Origin: Methylomonas methanica | GTDB taxonomy: Bacteria; Pseudomonadota; Gammaproteobacteria; Methylococcales; Methylomonadaceae | Reading direction: 5' to 3' | Assembly (NCBI GenBank): GCA_001644045.1 | Contig: LUUF01000073.1 | Span: 100,131-164,130 of the forward strand | Length of the DNA stretch: 64,000 bases | The notes under the pieces: model-generated | Seen by the model: only the letters and a program-made list of their open reading frames with translations | Databases searched by the model: none | Told to the model about the DNA's origin: nothing | Translations under genes and position numbers: made by a program | Shown: positions 48,695 to 60,433 of the stretch, one piece after another | Layout: the number at the start of each line of letters is the position of its first letter | How positions within the stretch are numbered: the first letter of the stretch is position 1

Positions 48695-48952
48695 ATGGCT
48701 CATAAGAAGGCAGGCGGTAGTACTCGTAACGGCCGCGACTCGCAAGCTCAGCGCCTGGGCGTTAAACGCTTCGGTGGACAGGTGGTTAAAGCTGGCAACA
48801 TTCTGGTTCGTCAACGCGGCACCCAGTTTCACCCTGGCACCAACGTTGGTATCGGCAAAGACCACACATTGTTCGCAACAGTCGATGGCAAAGTGGTTTT
48901 TGAAGAGAAAGGTCCTAAAAACCGCAAATACGTCAGCATCGCAGCAGCGTAA
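48695..48952 (+). CDS. rpmA: 50S ribosomal protein L27
   Basis: 85 residues starting [20 protein letters not shown], the standard L27 N-terminus that reaches the peptidyl-transferase centre. There is no Firmicutes-type N-terminal extension. It is 17 bp after rplU and followed by a terminator. Confidence 0.98.
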   Translation: MAHKKAGGSTRNGRDSQAQRLGVKRFGGQVVKAGNILVRQRGTQFHPGTNVGIGKDHTLFATVDGKVVFEEKGPKNRKYVSIAAA

Positions 48953-48987
48953 ATTTCTTGGCTGTGCTGATTGGCACAACTGAAAAG

Positions 48988-49017
48988 AAAAGCCTCGTTT
49001 TCAGCGGGGCTTTTTTG
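48988..49017 (+). terminator. Rho-independent terminator of rplU-rpmA
   Basis: Stem AAAAGCCTCG / CGGGGCTTTT (one wobble pair) followed by T-rich DNA. obg starts only 17 bp later, so partial read-through into obg is likely. Confidence 0.85.
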
Positions 49018-49030
49018 TTTATACCGGTAG

Positions 49031-51200
<2,170 letters not shown>

Positions 51201-51206
51201 GCCCTT

Positions 51207-51231
51207 CCGACTTGGCAACCAGCCAAGTCGG
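51207..51231. terminator. Perfect hairpin between convergent proB and mrp
   Basis: CCGACTTGGC and GCCAAGTCGG (10 bp, perfect) around a 5-nt loop, 6 bp after the proB stop and 12 bp from the mrp stop. It could serve both genes, but T-runs are missing on both sides. Confidence 0.5.
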
Positions 51232-51243
51232 CAACCATCAAAC

Positions 51244-52335
51244 TCAGGTATTCTGGATAACAATATTCGGAAACCGGTCGCTGTAATCCCGTGCACGCAT
51301 CGCCAACTTGGCCGCCATCTTCCGCGCTATCGCTTTGTAGATTTGCGCCGGCCTGCCGTCCGGGTCCGCTACTACGGTGGGCCTGCCGCTATCGGCGTAC
51401 TCGCGGATGTGAATATCCAACGGCAAGGAGCCCAACAAATCCAGCTTATTCTTGATTGCCATCGCTACTCCCCCACCTTGCCCGAAAATCGCTTCTTCAT
51501 GCCCGCAATTGCTGCAAATATGCACACTCATATTTTCCACTAGTCCCAATATCGGCACATTGACCTTTTCGAACATCCCCAAGCCGCGTTGCGCATCGAT
51601 CAGCGCAATATCCTGCGGCGTGGTAACAATCACCGCGCCGCTGACCGGAATCTGTTGCGCCAACGTCAGCTGAATATCGCCGGTGCCGGGCGGCAAATCG
51701 ATGATCAGGTAATCCACATCCTGCCATTGCGTTTGATTCAGCAACTGTTGCAAAGCGCCGGTAACCATTGGGCCACGCCAAATCATCGGTTGATCCGGAT
51801 CGATCAAATAACCGATCGAAATGGTCTGCACGCCGAACGAGATTTTCGGCAACATGCTTTTGCCGTCCGGGCTGTCGGGCTTGCCGGACAATCCCAACAT
51901 GGTCGGAATGCTCGGGCCGTATATATCCGCATCCAGAATGCCGACATTGGCGCCTTCCGCCGCCAGCGCCAGAGCCAGATTCACGGAAGTGGTCGACTTG
52001 CCGACCCCGCCCTTGCCGGAGGCAATCGCAATAATATTTTTCACATTGGGCAAGGGCTTCAATGCTTTTTGCACGGAATGCGAAACAATATTGAAACTGA
52101 CTGACACATCCAGCTTACCGACGCCCGGCAAGGTTTGCAGACGCTGTATCACCGCCGCCTTCAATTCTTCAAGATAACTTTTAGCCGGATAACCTAGCTC
52201 GATAACGACGCTAACATCACTGCCATCCAAACTGATTTTTTTAACGGATTTTGCCGAAACCAAGTCGGTTTCCACATTCGGATCGATAAAGTGTTTAAGT
52301 AAGTTTTCGACAGCCGTTTTGTCAATGTTCGCCAT
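51244..52335 (-). CDS. mrp: Iron-sulfur cluster carrier ATPase Mrp/ApbC
   Basis: Cytoplasmic P-loop ATPase that carries [4Fe-4S] clusters. 363 residues from the ATG at 52335 (MANIDKTAVENLL), which has GGAG 6 nt before it; an upstream in-frame start at 52395 is unlikely. N-terminal MIP18/DUF59-like domain (about 1-90), then the deviant Walker A GKGGVGKST, and the CXXC cluster/dimer motif in HICSNCGH. In E. coli mrp lies beside metG, which is 6 kb away here. Confidence 0.95.
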   Translation of the reverse strand: MANIDKTAVENLLKHFIDPNVETDLVSAKSVKKISLDGSDVSVVIELGYPAKSYLEELKAAVIQRLQTLPGVGKLDVSVSFNIVSHSVQKALKPLPNVKNIIAIASGKGGVGKSTTSVNLALALAAEGANVGILDADIYGPSIPTMLGLSGKPDSPDGKSMLPKISFGVQTISIGYLIDPDQPMIWRGPMVTGALQQLLNQTQWQDVDYLIIDLPPGTGDIQLTLAQQIPVSGAVIVTTPQDIALIDAQRGLGMFEKVNVPILGLVENMSVHICSNCGHEEAIFGQGGGVAMAIKNKLDLLGSLPLDIHIREYADSGRPTVVADPDGRPAQIYKAIARKMAAKLAMRARDYSDRFPNIVIQNT

Positions 52336-52594
52336 GCGGAACTCCGAAGTAATGGGAAATAATAACCAAGCAAAATAGTGCGGATATGATAGCACCTTAA
52401 GCGGATGCCATTAAAACAGCGCCACACTCAAAAAATAGTTTTCTCTTGCATAAGAATGTTTTATCGTAATAACTTAACAGTTAGCCTTAATAGTTAATTC
52501 TTAATTAAGACTTAATGCCGCCTTAATCTGATTTTAATTTGGATCGCTTAACTTCAACCATCCAGCTCCGTCACTATCCGCGCCTATCATAATC

Positions 52595-53932
52595 ATGTCA
52601 GCAGTCATTCAAAACCGCACTGTTTCACCGATACCGCTAGTATTCGTTGCCGCAGTAATCAGCGCCTTACTTAGCGGCTGTCAGAGCATACCGTTACTTT
52701 CCGACAACCAGCCGGAACACATAGTCTGGAACTCCAAACCCGACAATATAGCCAGTCATGAATTTAACCTGAGCAGTGACCAAGGCATAGTCGGCACACT
52801 GGCAAGTATCAGCAGCCGCGAAAACGATACGCTTTCCGACATCGGCCGCCATTACGGCTTGGGTTACAACGATATTACTATCGCCAACGCCAATCTGGAC
52901 CCGTGGACTCTGCCGGCCGAGCAGACCGTGTTGCTGCCATTGCGTTTCGTGCTCCCAGATGCGCCACGTAAAGGTATTGTGCTGAATCTGGCCAATATGC
53001 GCATGTTCTATTACCCCAAAAACCAAGCCAACACCGTACTGACTTATCCGGTCGGCATTGGCCGCCAAGGCTGGAACACGCCATTGGGACAAACCCAAAT
53101 TGTCGCGAAAAAGGCCAACCCGGACTGGACAGTACCGGAATCGATTCACCGCGAACATCAGGCATTGGGCGACCCGTTACCGAAAGTGATACACGCCGGC
53201 CCAGACAATCCATTGGGTAGTTATGCCATGCCCCTGGGTTTCAGCGGCTACCTGATCCACGGCACCAACAAGCCTTACGGGATCGGCTTACAAGTCAGTC
53301 ACGGCTGTGTACAGCTATACCCCGAAGATATAGAAGCCCTCTTCAACAAAGTGGAAGTAGGCACGCCGGTGCGCATCGTCCACCAACCCTATATGGCAAC
53401 CTGGCAAGATGACATGCTTTATCTGGAAGCCCACCAGCCATTGGACAAATGGGAAAAGCAGCAAAAGCAACTGCAAAAAGATATTCGTAAAAAATTGCAG
53501 CAACTGGCAAACGAGAAGCAAACAACCGTCGACTGGAGCAAAGTCGAGCGCATCTTGCAACGTGCCGACGGGGTCCCGACTCCGGTGCTGCCGGACAGTG
53601 CCGACTTACCCGAACTAGTTGCCGATGCGGTGCAACTGGCACATCCGGGGCAGTTCTACGGTCAACCGGTCATAAACGAATTGAGCGACAGCGACTGGTC
53701 AATTCTGGCAGCCAATTTCGAGAACGAAACCGATGCACAAAAACTCGCCGCCATGCTCAATCACCAAGGGCCGCCGATTCCTGCCCGCAAAATTGCCAAG
53801 GATGGCGGTTTCCAAGTAGTGGCCGGACCGTTTAAGAACAAGAAAGAAGCAAAAACCGTTGCACAACGCATCAAGCAGAATTTCGATATGGACGTTAAAG
53901 CCATCGATCCGAAACAGACTTCAAGAAACTGA
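52595..53932 (+). CDS. L,D-transpeptidase lipoprotein with LysM and SPOR domains
   Basis: 445 residues: lipoprotein signal with lipobox LLSGC (Cys29), a LysM-like region (about 70-115, RENDTLSDIGRHYGLGYNDI), a YkuD catalytic domain (about 125-265) with His in LIHGTNKPYG and nucleophile Cys238 in SHGCVQLYPED, a charged helix (about 280-325), and a C-terminal SPOR domain (about 365-440). It is predicted to make 3-3 peptidoglycan cross-links or attach proteins to the wall. SPOR suggests septal targeting to denuded glycan. The combination with LysM is uncommon. Confidence 0.87.
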   Translation: MSAVIQNRTVSPIPLVFVAAVISALLSGCQSIPLLSDNQPEHIVWNSKPDNIASHEFNLSSDQGIVGTLASISSRENDTLSDIGRHYGLGYNDITIANANLDPWTLPAEQTVLLPLRFVLPDAPRKGIVLNLANMRMFYYPKNQANTVLTYPVGIGRQGWNTPLGQTQIVAKKANPDWTVPESIHREHQALGDPLPKVIHAGPDNPLGSYAMPLGFSGYLIHGTNKPYGIGLQVSHGCVQLYPEDIEALFNKVEVGTPVRIVHQPYMATWQDDMLYLEAHQPLDKWEKQQKQLQKDIRKKLQQLANEKQTTVDWSKVERILQRADGVPTPVLPDSADLPELVADAVQLAHPGQFYGQPVINELSDSDWSILAANFENETDAQKLAAMLNHQGPPIPARKIAKDGGFQVVAGPFKNKKEAKTVAQRIKQNFDMDVKAIDPKQTSRN

Positions 53933-53945
53933 ACGCCGTCAAAAC

Positions 53946-56213
53946 CTATTGCTGCAGCAACACGGACTGCCGCAGCAAGACTGATGCCTGCTCGGCCGGC
54001 ACGGGCTTGCTGAAATAATACCCTTGCCCGTAATTACACTGCTGTCCGCCCAAAAAATCCAACTGATTCTGGTCTTCGACACCTTCCGCCACCAGCTCTA
54101 GTTTCAGTTGCCCCGCCATTGCGGAAATAGCCGACACAATCGCCCTATCGTTGGCATCGGTGCATATATCCTTCACGAAGGATTTATCGATTTTTAAGGT
54201 ATCGAGCGGAAAACGCTTCAAATAGCTAAGCGAAGAATAACCGGTGCCGAAATCATCCACCGAAATCCGCACCCCCAGCTTCTTTATCTGGTTCAACGTG
54301 TCCAGCGTCGTATCGAGTTTATGCATCATGATACTTTCAGTGATTTCCAACTCCAGCAACTCCGGTGAAAGTCCGGTTTCTTTCAACACATCCAACACCA
54401 CATCCAGCAGCTGGCGCTGATCTTGGAAGCGGTGAAACTGCCGCCCGGACAAATTGACCGCAATTCGAATCGGCATACCGGCTAATTGCCAGGCCCGCGC
54501 CTGCTCGCACGCAGTCCGCAACACCCACGCGCCGATAGGGACGATCAGGCCGGTTTCCTCCGCCAAACCGATGAATTGGTCGGGCATGACGATACCCAAG
54601 GCGTGATTATGCCAACGAATCAAGGCCTCCATGCCAATGATGCAACCGCTATCGATTTTCACCTGCGGCTGATAGTGCAACACCAGCTCATCCAACTCCA
54701 ACGCGCGGCGTAAATGATGTTCCAGCTTCAGATAATGCTGAGCGGCGCTGTTCATTTCCGGGGTAAAAAACTGATAATTATTTTTGCCCAGCTTTTTGGC
54801 GTGATACAAAGCAGAGTCGGCCTGCGCCAGCAATTCGTCGAACGAAAACGAATTATCCGGATAAATACTGATACCGATACTGGCCCGGGAATAGATTTGA
54901 TGTTGTTGAACCTGCAATGGCTCGTTCAAGGCGTGTAATATTTTGATGGCCACTTTGGCGGCATCCAGACTGTCGCCGATATTGGGCAGCATGATAATAA
55001 ACTCATCCCCGCCCATCCTCGAGGGCGTATCGCCCTCCCGCAAGCTTGCGGAGATTCGCTTGGCAACAGCTCTGAGCAATTCGTCACCAATAGCATGCCC
55101 AAAGGTATCGTTGATCGCCTTGAAATTATCCAGATCGAGAAATAGAAATGCGATGGTCTCGTTCTTGCGCTGCGCTTGCGTAATAAACTGCAAGGCTCTA
55201 TCGGTTAGCAAGGTCCGGTTCGGTAACTCGGTGAGCGCATCGAAATGCGCAATATAATCCAGCCGTTGCCGTGCGCGTTTCACTTCCTCGATTTCGCGGG
55301 CGTTATCGATTACCAAGGACAATGAATGCGCAAAACTCAACGCCAACTCTTCATCGTTCTTGGTAAACAATTCGCCGCTGTATTTATCGCTGAGATAGAT
55401 ACGCCCATACACCCGGCCTTGATGGGAAATAGGCACCGCCAATAAGGATGTCATCCGCGGATGATGCTGCGGAAAACCGGCGCTACGCGGGTCGTTGCCC
55501 ATATCTTCAAGCCTTAACGAGACATTTTCCTCGATCACTACCCCCAACAAGCCTCGCCCTTCCGGTAAATGGCCTATTTGCAGAGCCTGTTCGTCGCTGA
55601 TACCGGCATAAATAAATTCCGTCAGCGCACCGACATTATCGACTATCCCAATAGCGCCATAACGGGCATCCAACAGCTTGCAAAGCGCATCGATGCCGGC
55701 CTGCAATAACTCGGTTTCGATTGAAGTATGCGCCAAAACCCCCAACAAGCTGCGCGCGGCATCGTTCAAGGCAGCCAGACGCCCTACCCACACCACGGTT
55801 TGCTCGTGGTTGGTTTCCGCCGCAATCTTAAGGCGCATGGTCTCTTTCAGCAGATGCCGTTCGCGGTTAAGCAAAGCTTCCAAAATGCTTTGCCGGGTAA
55901 CCACGCCGACGAATTGGCCTCTGTTGAGCACCGCCAAGGCTCCCAGCTGATTTTCATCCATCAGACTCAGCGCTTTGCGAACGCCTAGCCTGGGGGAAAT
56001 GCTAAGCGATGGCCGATGCTCCACCAAATCGGCAAAAATCCAGTTTGGATGTTTGGATATATCGTGATCGGTAGCCAAACCGCAAAAATCGTCCTCTGGC
56101 GCTTCCCGAAACACGGCAAAAACGATATTGCATTCGACGCTATTAGGGCGATCCTCCTCCTTGACCCGACGCACATGCGGCCATAAACAGTCGCCAACCG
56201 CCAGTTTTTTCAT
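53946..56213 (-). CDS. CBS-GAF-GGDEF-EAL c-di-GMP protein
   Basis: 755 residues, cytosolic. A CBS-pair region (about 10-125, FADLVEHRPSLSISPRLGVR and VLNRGQFVGVVTRQSILEAL) is followed by GAF (about 165-320), GGDEF (about 325-485) and EAL (about 500-745). GGDEF keeps RMGGDEF and I-site REGD. EAL keeps GMEALIRW, ELEITES, DDFGTGYSSLSYL and AEGVED, so both synthesis and breakdown look possible. CBS plus GAF suggests nucleotide and small-ligand input. Its start overlaps the small upstream gene by 4 bp. Confidence 0.9.
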   Translation of the reverse strand: MKKLAVGDCLWPHVRRVKEEDRPNSVECNIVFAVFREAPEDDFCGLATDHDISKHPNWIFADLVEHRPSLSISPRLGVRKALSLMDENQLGALAVLNRGQFVGVVTRQSILEALLNRERHLLKETMRLKIAAETNHEQTVVWVGRLAALNDAARSLLGVLAHTSIETELLQAGIDALCKLLDARYGAIGIVDNVGALTEFIYAGISDEQALQIGHLPEGRGLLGVVIEENVSLRLEDMGNDPRSAGFPQHHPRMTSLLAVPISHQGRVYGRIYLSDKYSGELFTKNDEELALSFAHSLSLVIDNAREIEEVKRARQRLDYIAHFDALTELPNRTLLTDRALQFITQAQRKNETIAFLFLDLDNFKAINDTFGHAIGDELLRAVAKRISASLREGDTPSRMGGDEFIIMLPNIGDSLDAAKVAIKILHALNEPLQVQQHQIYSRASIGISIYPDNSFSFDELLAQADSALYHAKKLGKNNYQFFTPEMNSAAQHYLKLEHHLRRALELDELVLHYQPQVKIDSGCIIGMEALIRWHNHALGIVMPDQFIGLAEETGLIVPIGAWVLRTACEQARAWQLAGMPIRIAVNLSGRQFHRFQDQRQLLDVVLDVLKETGLSPELLELEITESIMMHKLDTTLDTLNQIKKLGVRISVDDFGTGYSSLSYLKRFPLDTLKIDKSFVKDICTDANDRAIVSAISAMAGQLKLELVAEGVEDQNQLDFLGGQQCNYGQGYYFSKPVPAEQASVLLRQSVLLQQ

Positions 56214-56548
56214 AGTTTGGTATTGAGTTGAACGGAAATATCCAATTCCGCATGCAATATTTCATCGGCACTCATCAACGGCTTTATCTGAGTCAACACG
56301 AAGTCGATTAACGCACCTCTGCTGATGCGTTTCAGCAAGCTTTGTCTCACCAAAATATCGCTGATTACATCATCATCAAACTCGATATGCTCAAACGGCG
56401 CCTTCACCAATAGTTCGATTGCCCGGCGCATGGCGATGCAGCCAATCGCCGATTCCTTGCCCAGTACCAGCATATCTTTTAACGGTGGAATGGCGTATTC
56501 GCCTAAGTTGGCCGAAATGTGAATTTGATTTTGGCTGGCTTTGTACAT
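56210..56548 (-). CDS. Unknown protein coupled to the CBS-GAF-GGDEF-EAL gene
   Basis: 112 residues, no signal peptide or membrane helix. Mixed helical sequence with IPPLKDMLVLGKESAIGC and a central acidic stretch FEHIEFDDDVISDILV. I do not recognise the family. Its last codons overlap the c-di-GMP gene (ATGA), so it is translationally coupled and may regulate or sense for that enzyme. Confidence 0.6.
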   Translation of the reverse strand: MYKASQNQIHISANLGEYAIPPLKDMLVLGKESAIGCIAMRRAIELLVKAPFEHIEFDDDVISDILVRQSLLKRISRGALIDFVLTQIKPLMSADEILHAELDISVQLNTKL

Positions 56549-57013
56549 GATTTGGCGCTTGAATTATCTGACAAATAAAAGGGTTAATTTAGCAGATTTT
56601 CAGTTTTGAGAATTATTTCAATAGTAGCCGACGCCAGTTTATAGACTTCGCTTGCCGCTCGGCCAGATGCTAAGGAAATAACGCAAGAAGGGACTTACAA
56701 GTTATCGCTAAAGCGGTGCGCTCTAGCGATTATTAACTCCGCGGTGCCTGAGGGAAACACTCGGAAAGAGAGCTTGTATAGCGTTTGCCGGTTTAGTTAG
56801 CCGGAAGATGGTCATCAATCAGGCAAACCGGCAAACGCTATCCGGACAATCGAGGGAGATTATCCGATCACAAAACAGGCGGCTTTATCCGTCAAAACGA
56901 ACATGTCGATCAGACCAAACCTATCAAAACCATCTACTCATACCGCAAAATCTCGGCCGGCAAGTTATCGAAGTAAATAGGTTTAACAGGTAAAAACCGG
57001 ATCACTCAACCCG
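56549..57013. other. Intergenic region with two inverted repeats
   Basis: 465 bases without a credible gene. It holds a 17-bp perfect inverted repeat (56778-56794 and 56825-56841, ATAGCGTTTGCCGGTTT and its complement, 30-nt spacer) and an imperfect hairpin at about 56704-56731 (ATCGCTAAAGCG / CGCTCTAGCGAT). A 61-codon ORF covering the right arm is repeat-derived. Small RNA or mobile repeat are both possible. Confidence 0.45.
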
Positions 57014-57262
57014 TCAATTACCGCCCGTAAAAGTGATTTCCAACGCATGTAAGGAATTGGCGCAATTGGCGCTAGCCTGGATACCGGGATTATCATGGCA
57101 AGCTTGGTTTTGAGCCCTGGCATCCTGGATATTGGCAACATACCAAGCGACGGTTTTTACTTCCTCACCGGCTGCCTCATTCGCATTGGTAACATTCAAT
57201 GCAGTGGTTAAACCCAGTGCAGCAACGGCAGCGGTCACTATCATCATGTGTGCTTTTTTCAT
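57014..57262 (-). CDS. EexN-like small periplasmic protein
   Basis: 82 residues from the ATG at 57262, where AAGGAG lies 6 nt upstream; the longer frame to 57343 lacks support. Signal peptide MKKAHMMIVTAAVAALGLTT, then a domain with WYVANIQDARAQNQACHDNP and an NCANSLHA end. This spacing (WY, N, R, C, NPG, NC, N) resembles the EexN/entry-exclusion lipoprotein family, but no lipobox Cys is present. A conjugation-related role is therefore doubtful. It is probably a chromosomal relative of unknown function. Confidence 0.6.
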   Translation of the reverse strand: MKKAHMMIVTAAVAALGLTTALNVTNANEAAGEEVKTVAWYVANIQDARAQNQACHDNPGIQASANCANSLHALEITFTGGN

Positions 57263-57519
57263 AATAAACTCCTTGGCTTCTCGATTATCGGGGGGACGAT
57301 TAAAACTCATGTTTATCCGCATGAGCTGGCGATAATCTAGCAAATAATCCTAACGTTTAAAATGTGGCTGATTGCCGCGCGACAATATGTCTCTACAGTG
57401 CGTCATATCACACAATTTTAGAAAATTAACCACTAATGCAACTGATAAAAAACGTTAATAACAGCTATTGAAAAGACCAGCCGCCAATCCAAGTAAGCCC
57501 GAGGAGAAAATTAGAAGAC

Positions 57520-57546
57520 GGCGCAATGAGCCAGAGCCATTGCGCC
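57520..57546 (-). terminator. Hairpin terminator of the small periplasmic gene
   Basis: Perfect 9-bp stem GGCGCAATG / CATTGCGCC, 6 bp past the stop on the minus strand, followed by a pyrimidine- and T-rich tail. Confidence 0.6.
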
Positions 57547-57552
57547 AGGGAT

Positions 57553-57954
57553 TTATTTAATTTTGACCAGTTCCTTACCATTGCTGGAGAAACTGCAGAT
57601 ACCGGCCGCGAAGTAAGTGCATTCGTCCGATTGCTCCAGTTTGGCACCGTTAGGCGTCAATTTGATCTTCACCGAGCAAGAGCGCGCTTCGCCTTCAATG
57701 TGTTTTTTCAACACCAATTCGTTTTCACCAACACTTTTGGCTTCCTCGGATACTGTTGCGGAACAGGCGTGTTTGCCGGTTTCATCTGGATTCGGTTCGA
57801 AGTCCACATCCACCGTGGCGTTTATTTCTTTACCTAAGGTCGTAACCTTCAGATGCTGTACATGATTGCCGTCGCGCAGCAGATAATGATCGGTAGCAGC
57901 CGCAGCAGTACCGGAAGCCAGCATCGCGATGACCAGAAACAACGTTTTTCTCAT
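57553..57954 (-). CDS. Periplasmic protein with four conserved-looking Cys, unknown function
   Basis: 133 residues from the ATG at 57954 (MRKTLFLVIAMLASGTAAAA signal peptide); an upstream ATG at 58005 adds a leader that is not signal-like. The mature part is beta-rich, with Cys in HACSAT, RSCSVK and DECTYFAAGICSF, likely two disulfides. I do not recognise the family. It is monocistronic between metG (divergent) and a terminator. Confidence 0.6.
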   Translation of the reverse strand: MRKTLFLVIAMLASGTAAAATDHYLLRDGNHVQHLKVTTLGKEINATVDVDFEPNPDETGKHACSATVSEEAKSVGENELVLKKHIEGEARSCSVKIKLTPNGAKLEQSDECTYFAAGICSFSSNGKELVKIK

Positions 57955-58219
57955 GATGTTACCTCTTCTTATAAGTTTAAGTGGTTCAAAAATGGGTAAG
58001 GCCAAGCTGACTTAGTATGCCATGCCGGAAGGCGTAGCACTTAAGCTAGAGGCTTCGGCGGGATTGTACCTCACTGCTCCCTATTACCAAAGATACGAAA
58101 CACCCCTCGCCGCCACACATCTCTCGTGGCAAGCAATCGGGGAACCGCCGCCCAAACCATGAAAGCCCTGGCGATTTATGCCATAATCCGCCCTCATTTT
58201 CCCAGGCTGTTTTAACCCC

Positions 58220-60289
58220 ATGTCTAACCGAAAAATCCTTGTTACCAGCGCCTTACCGTATGCCAACGGCCCTATCCACTTGGGCCACCTCGTCGAATAC
58301 ATCCAAACCGACATCTGGGTGCGGTTCCAGAAACAACGCGGACACAATTGCTATTACGTCTGCGCCGACGACACCCACGGCACGCCGATCATGCTGCGCG
58401 CCGACAAGGAAGGCATTACCCCGGAACAACTGATAGCCGATGTGGAAAAGCAGCATCGCGCCGATTTCCAGGAATTCGGCGTCGCCTTCGATCAGTACCA
58501 CAGCACCCATTCCCCGGAAAACAAGGAATACTCGGCGCTGATCTACAAACGCCTGCGCGACGGTGGCCACATCAGCCAACGCAGCATCACCCAGGCTTAC
58601 GACCCGGTCAAAAACATGTTCCTGCCGGACCGCTTCATCAAGGGCGAATGCCCCAAATGCGGCGCGGCCGACCAATACGGCGACAGCTGCGAAGCCTGCG
58701 GCGCCACTTATTCACCCACTGAACTGAAAAACGCCGTCTCCGCCATCTCCGGCGAGCGCCCCATCGAAAAAGACTCCGAGCATTATTTCTTCGAACTGGG
58801 CCATTTCGCCGAGATGCTCCGCGACTGGACCACCGCCGGCCACTTGCAACCGGAAGTCAGCAACAAGATGGCGGAATGGTTGGAAAACGGCCTGCAGCAA
58901 TGGGACATTTCCCGCGATGCGCCGTATTTTGGTTTCGAGATCCCCGATGCGCCGGGCAAATATTTCTACGTCTGGCTGGACGCGCCCATCGGTTACATGG
59001 CCAGCTTCAAGCATTTCTGCGACCGCCAAGGTCTGGATTTCGACAGTTTCTGGCAAAAAGACAGCACCGCCGAGCTGTATCATTTCATCGGCAAGGACAT
59101 CATTTATTTCCACGCTCTGTTCTGGCCGGCCATGCTGAACGGCGCTAACTTCCGCACACCTAGCGCGATTTTCGCTCACGGCTTTCTGACGGTAAACGGC
59201 GAGAAAATGTCCAAATCGCGGGGCACTTTCATCAAGGCCCGCACCTATCTGGACCATCTGAACCCGGAATATCTGCGCTATTACTTCGCCGCCAAACTCA
59301 GCGCCGGCGTTGACGACATCGACTTGAACTTCGATGATTTCAGCCAACGCGTCAACTCGGACTTGGTCGGCAAAGTGGTCAACATTGCCAGCCGCTGTTC
59401 CGGCTTTATCGCCAAGCGCTTCGACGGCGTGCTTTCGGCTGAATGCTCCGAGCCGGCTTTATTCCAACAGTTTGTCGACGCCAACAGCACCATCGCCGAT
59501 CTGTACGAGAACCGCGAATTCGGCAAAGCGATGCGGGAAATCATGGCGCTGGCCGACAAAGCCAATCAGTACATCGACGAGAAAAAACCCTGGCTGATCG
59601 CCAAGGAAGAAGGCCAGGACGCCGAGCTACATGCGGTATGCAGCATGGGCGTGAATCTGTTCCGCATGCTGGTGGCTTATCTACGTCCTGTGATTCCAAC
59701 ATTGGCGGCCAATGCCGAAAGCTTTCTAAATATCCCCGCGCAAAGCTGGCCGAGCAATGCTCAGCCGCTGCTCGGCCATAAAATCAACAGTTTCATACCG
59801 TTGATGACCCGAGTAGAGCCGGACAAGATCGCCGCGATTGTAGAAGCCTCCAAGGAAAATCTGGAAAAGACACCATCGGTTACGGCCAAGCCGGTCAAAC
59901 AAGCTGCCGCTGTCAAAACCAATCCCGAACAAGTGGCAAAAGCCATCTCCGAACCCATCGCCGAAGCGATAGAGATCGAAGACTTTGCCAAAATAGATTT
60001 GCGCATTGGCCGTATCGTCAAGGCCGAATCGGTGGAGGGCGCGGAAAAACTGCTGCAACTGACCGTCGATCTGGGCAGCGAAACCCGTAACATCTTCGCC
60101 GGCATCAAATCGGCTTACGCCCCGGAAGACCTGGAAGGCAAACTGACCGTCGTCGTCGCCAATCTGAAACCGCGCAAAATGCGCTTCGGCACCTCGGAAG
60201 GCATGGTGCTGGCGGCAGGCCCCGGCGGCAAAGACATCTGGGTGCTGTCACCGGACCAAGGCGCGCAGCCGGGCATGCGGGTTAAATAA
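58220..60289 (+). CDS. metG: Methionyl-tRNA synthetase
   Basis: 689 residues, class I synthetase with HIGH-type motif HLGH (in [12 protein letters not shown]), zinc Cys (CPKCG and CEACG), KMSKS (in [11 protein letters not shown], about residue 330), and a C-terminal EMAP/Trbp111-like tRNA-binding and dimerisation domain (about 585-689, [15 protein letters not shown]). The Ala/Lys/Pro-rich linker (about 550-575) is normal. Confidence 0.97.
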   Translation: MSNRKILVTSALPYANGPIHLGHLVEYIQTDIWVRFQKQRGHNCYYVCADDTHGTPIMLRADKEGITPEQLIADVEKQHRADFQEFGVAFDQYHSTHSPENKEYSALIYKRLRDGGHISQRSITQAYDPVKNMFLPDRFIKGECPKCGAADQYGDSCEACGATYSPTELKNAVSAISGERPIEKDSEHYFFELGHFAEMLRDWTTAGHLQPEVSNKMAEWLENGLQQWDISRDAPYFGFEIPDAPGKYFYVWLDAPIGYMASFKHFCDRQGLDFDSFWQKDSTAELYHFIGKDIIYFHALFWPAMLNGANFRTPSAIFAHGFLTVNGEKMSKSRGTFIKARTYLDHLNPEYLRYYFAAKLSAGVDDIDLNFDDFSQRVNSDLVGKVVNIASRCSGFIAKRFDGVLSAECSEPALFQQFVDANSTIADLYENREFGKAMREIMALADKANQYIDEKKPWLIAKEEGQDAELHAVCSMGVNLFRMLVAYLRPVIPTLAANAESFLNIPAQSWPSNAQPLLGHKINSFIPLMTRVEPDKIAAIVEASKENLEKTPSVTAKPVKQAAAVKTNPEQVAKAISEPIAEAIEIEDFAKIDLRIGRIVKAESVEGAEKLLQLTVDLGSETRNIFAGIKSAYAPEDLEGKLTVVVANLKPRKMRFGTSEGMVLAAGPGGKDIWVLSPDQGAQPGMRVK

Positions 60290-60307
60290 CGCAAAGCTGT
60301 GGAGATT

Positions 60308-60430
60308 GATTATTAACCCGGCACTTAAATTCCCTGGGTTCGTCATTCCCGCGAAGGCGGGAATCCAGTATAGCCGCTGGACTCCCGCCTTCGCGGGAGC
60401 GACGATAATTACGGACCGGGTTAATAATTG
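60308..60430. mobile_element. MITE-like element with TTATTAACCCGG terminal repeats
   Basis: About 120 bp with 12-bp perfect terminal inverted repeats (TTATTAACCCGG at 60310, CCGGGTTAATAA at 60416). The interior holds a long hairpin made from TCCCGCGAAGGCGGGA and TCCCGCCTTCGCGGGA, the dispersed GCGAAGGCGGG repeat. No coding capacity. Its right end lies 4 bp before the ATG of the next gene and so supplies its 5' region. Confidence 0.7.
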
Positions 60431-60433
60431 ACT

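Noticed and set aside
56808..56993. 61-codon plus-strand ORF in the intergenic region
   Set aside because: It begins in the loop and runs through the right arm of the inverted repeat, with no ribosome site.
57014..57262. Conjugation entry-exclusion function for the EexN-like protein
   Set aside because: No lipobox and no conjugation genes nearby. Only a family resemblance is kept.
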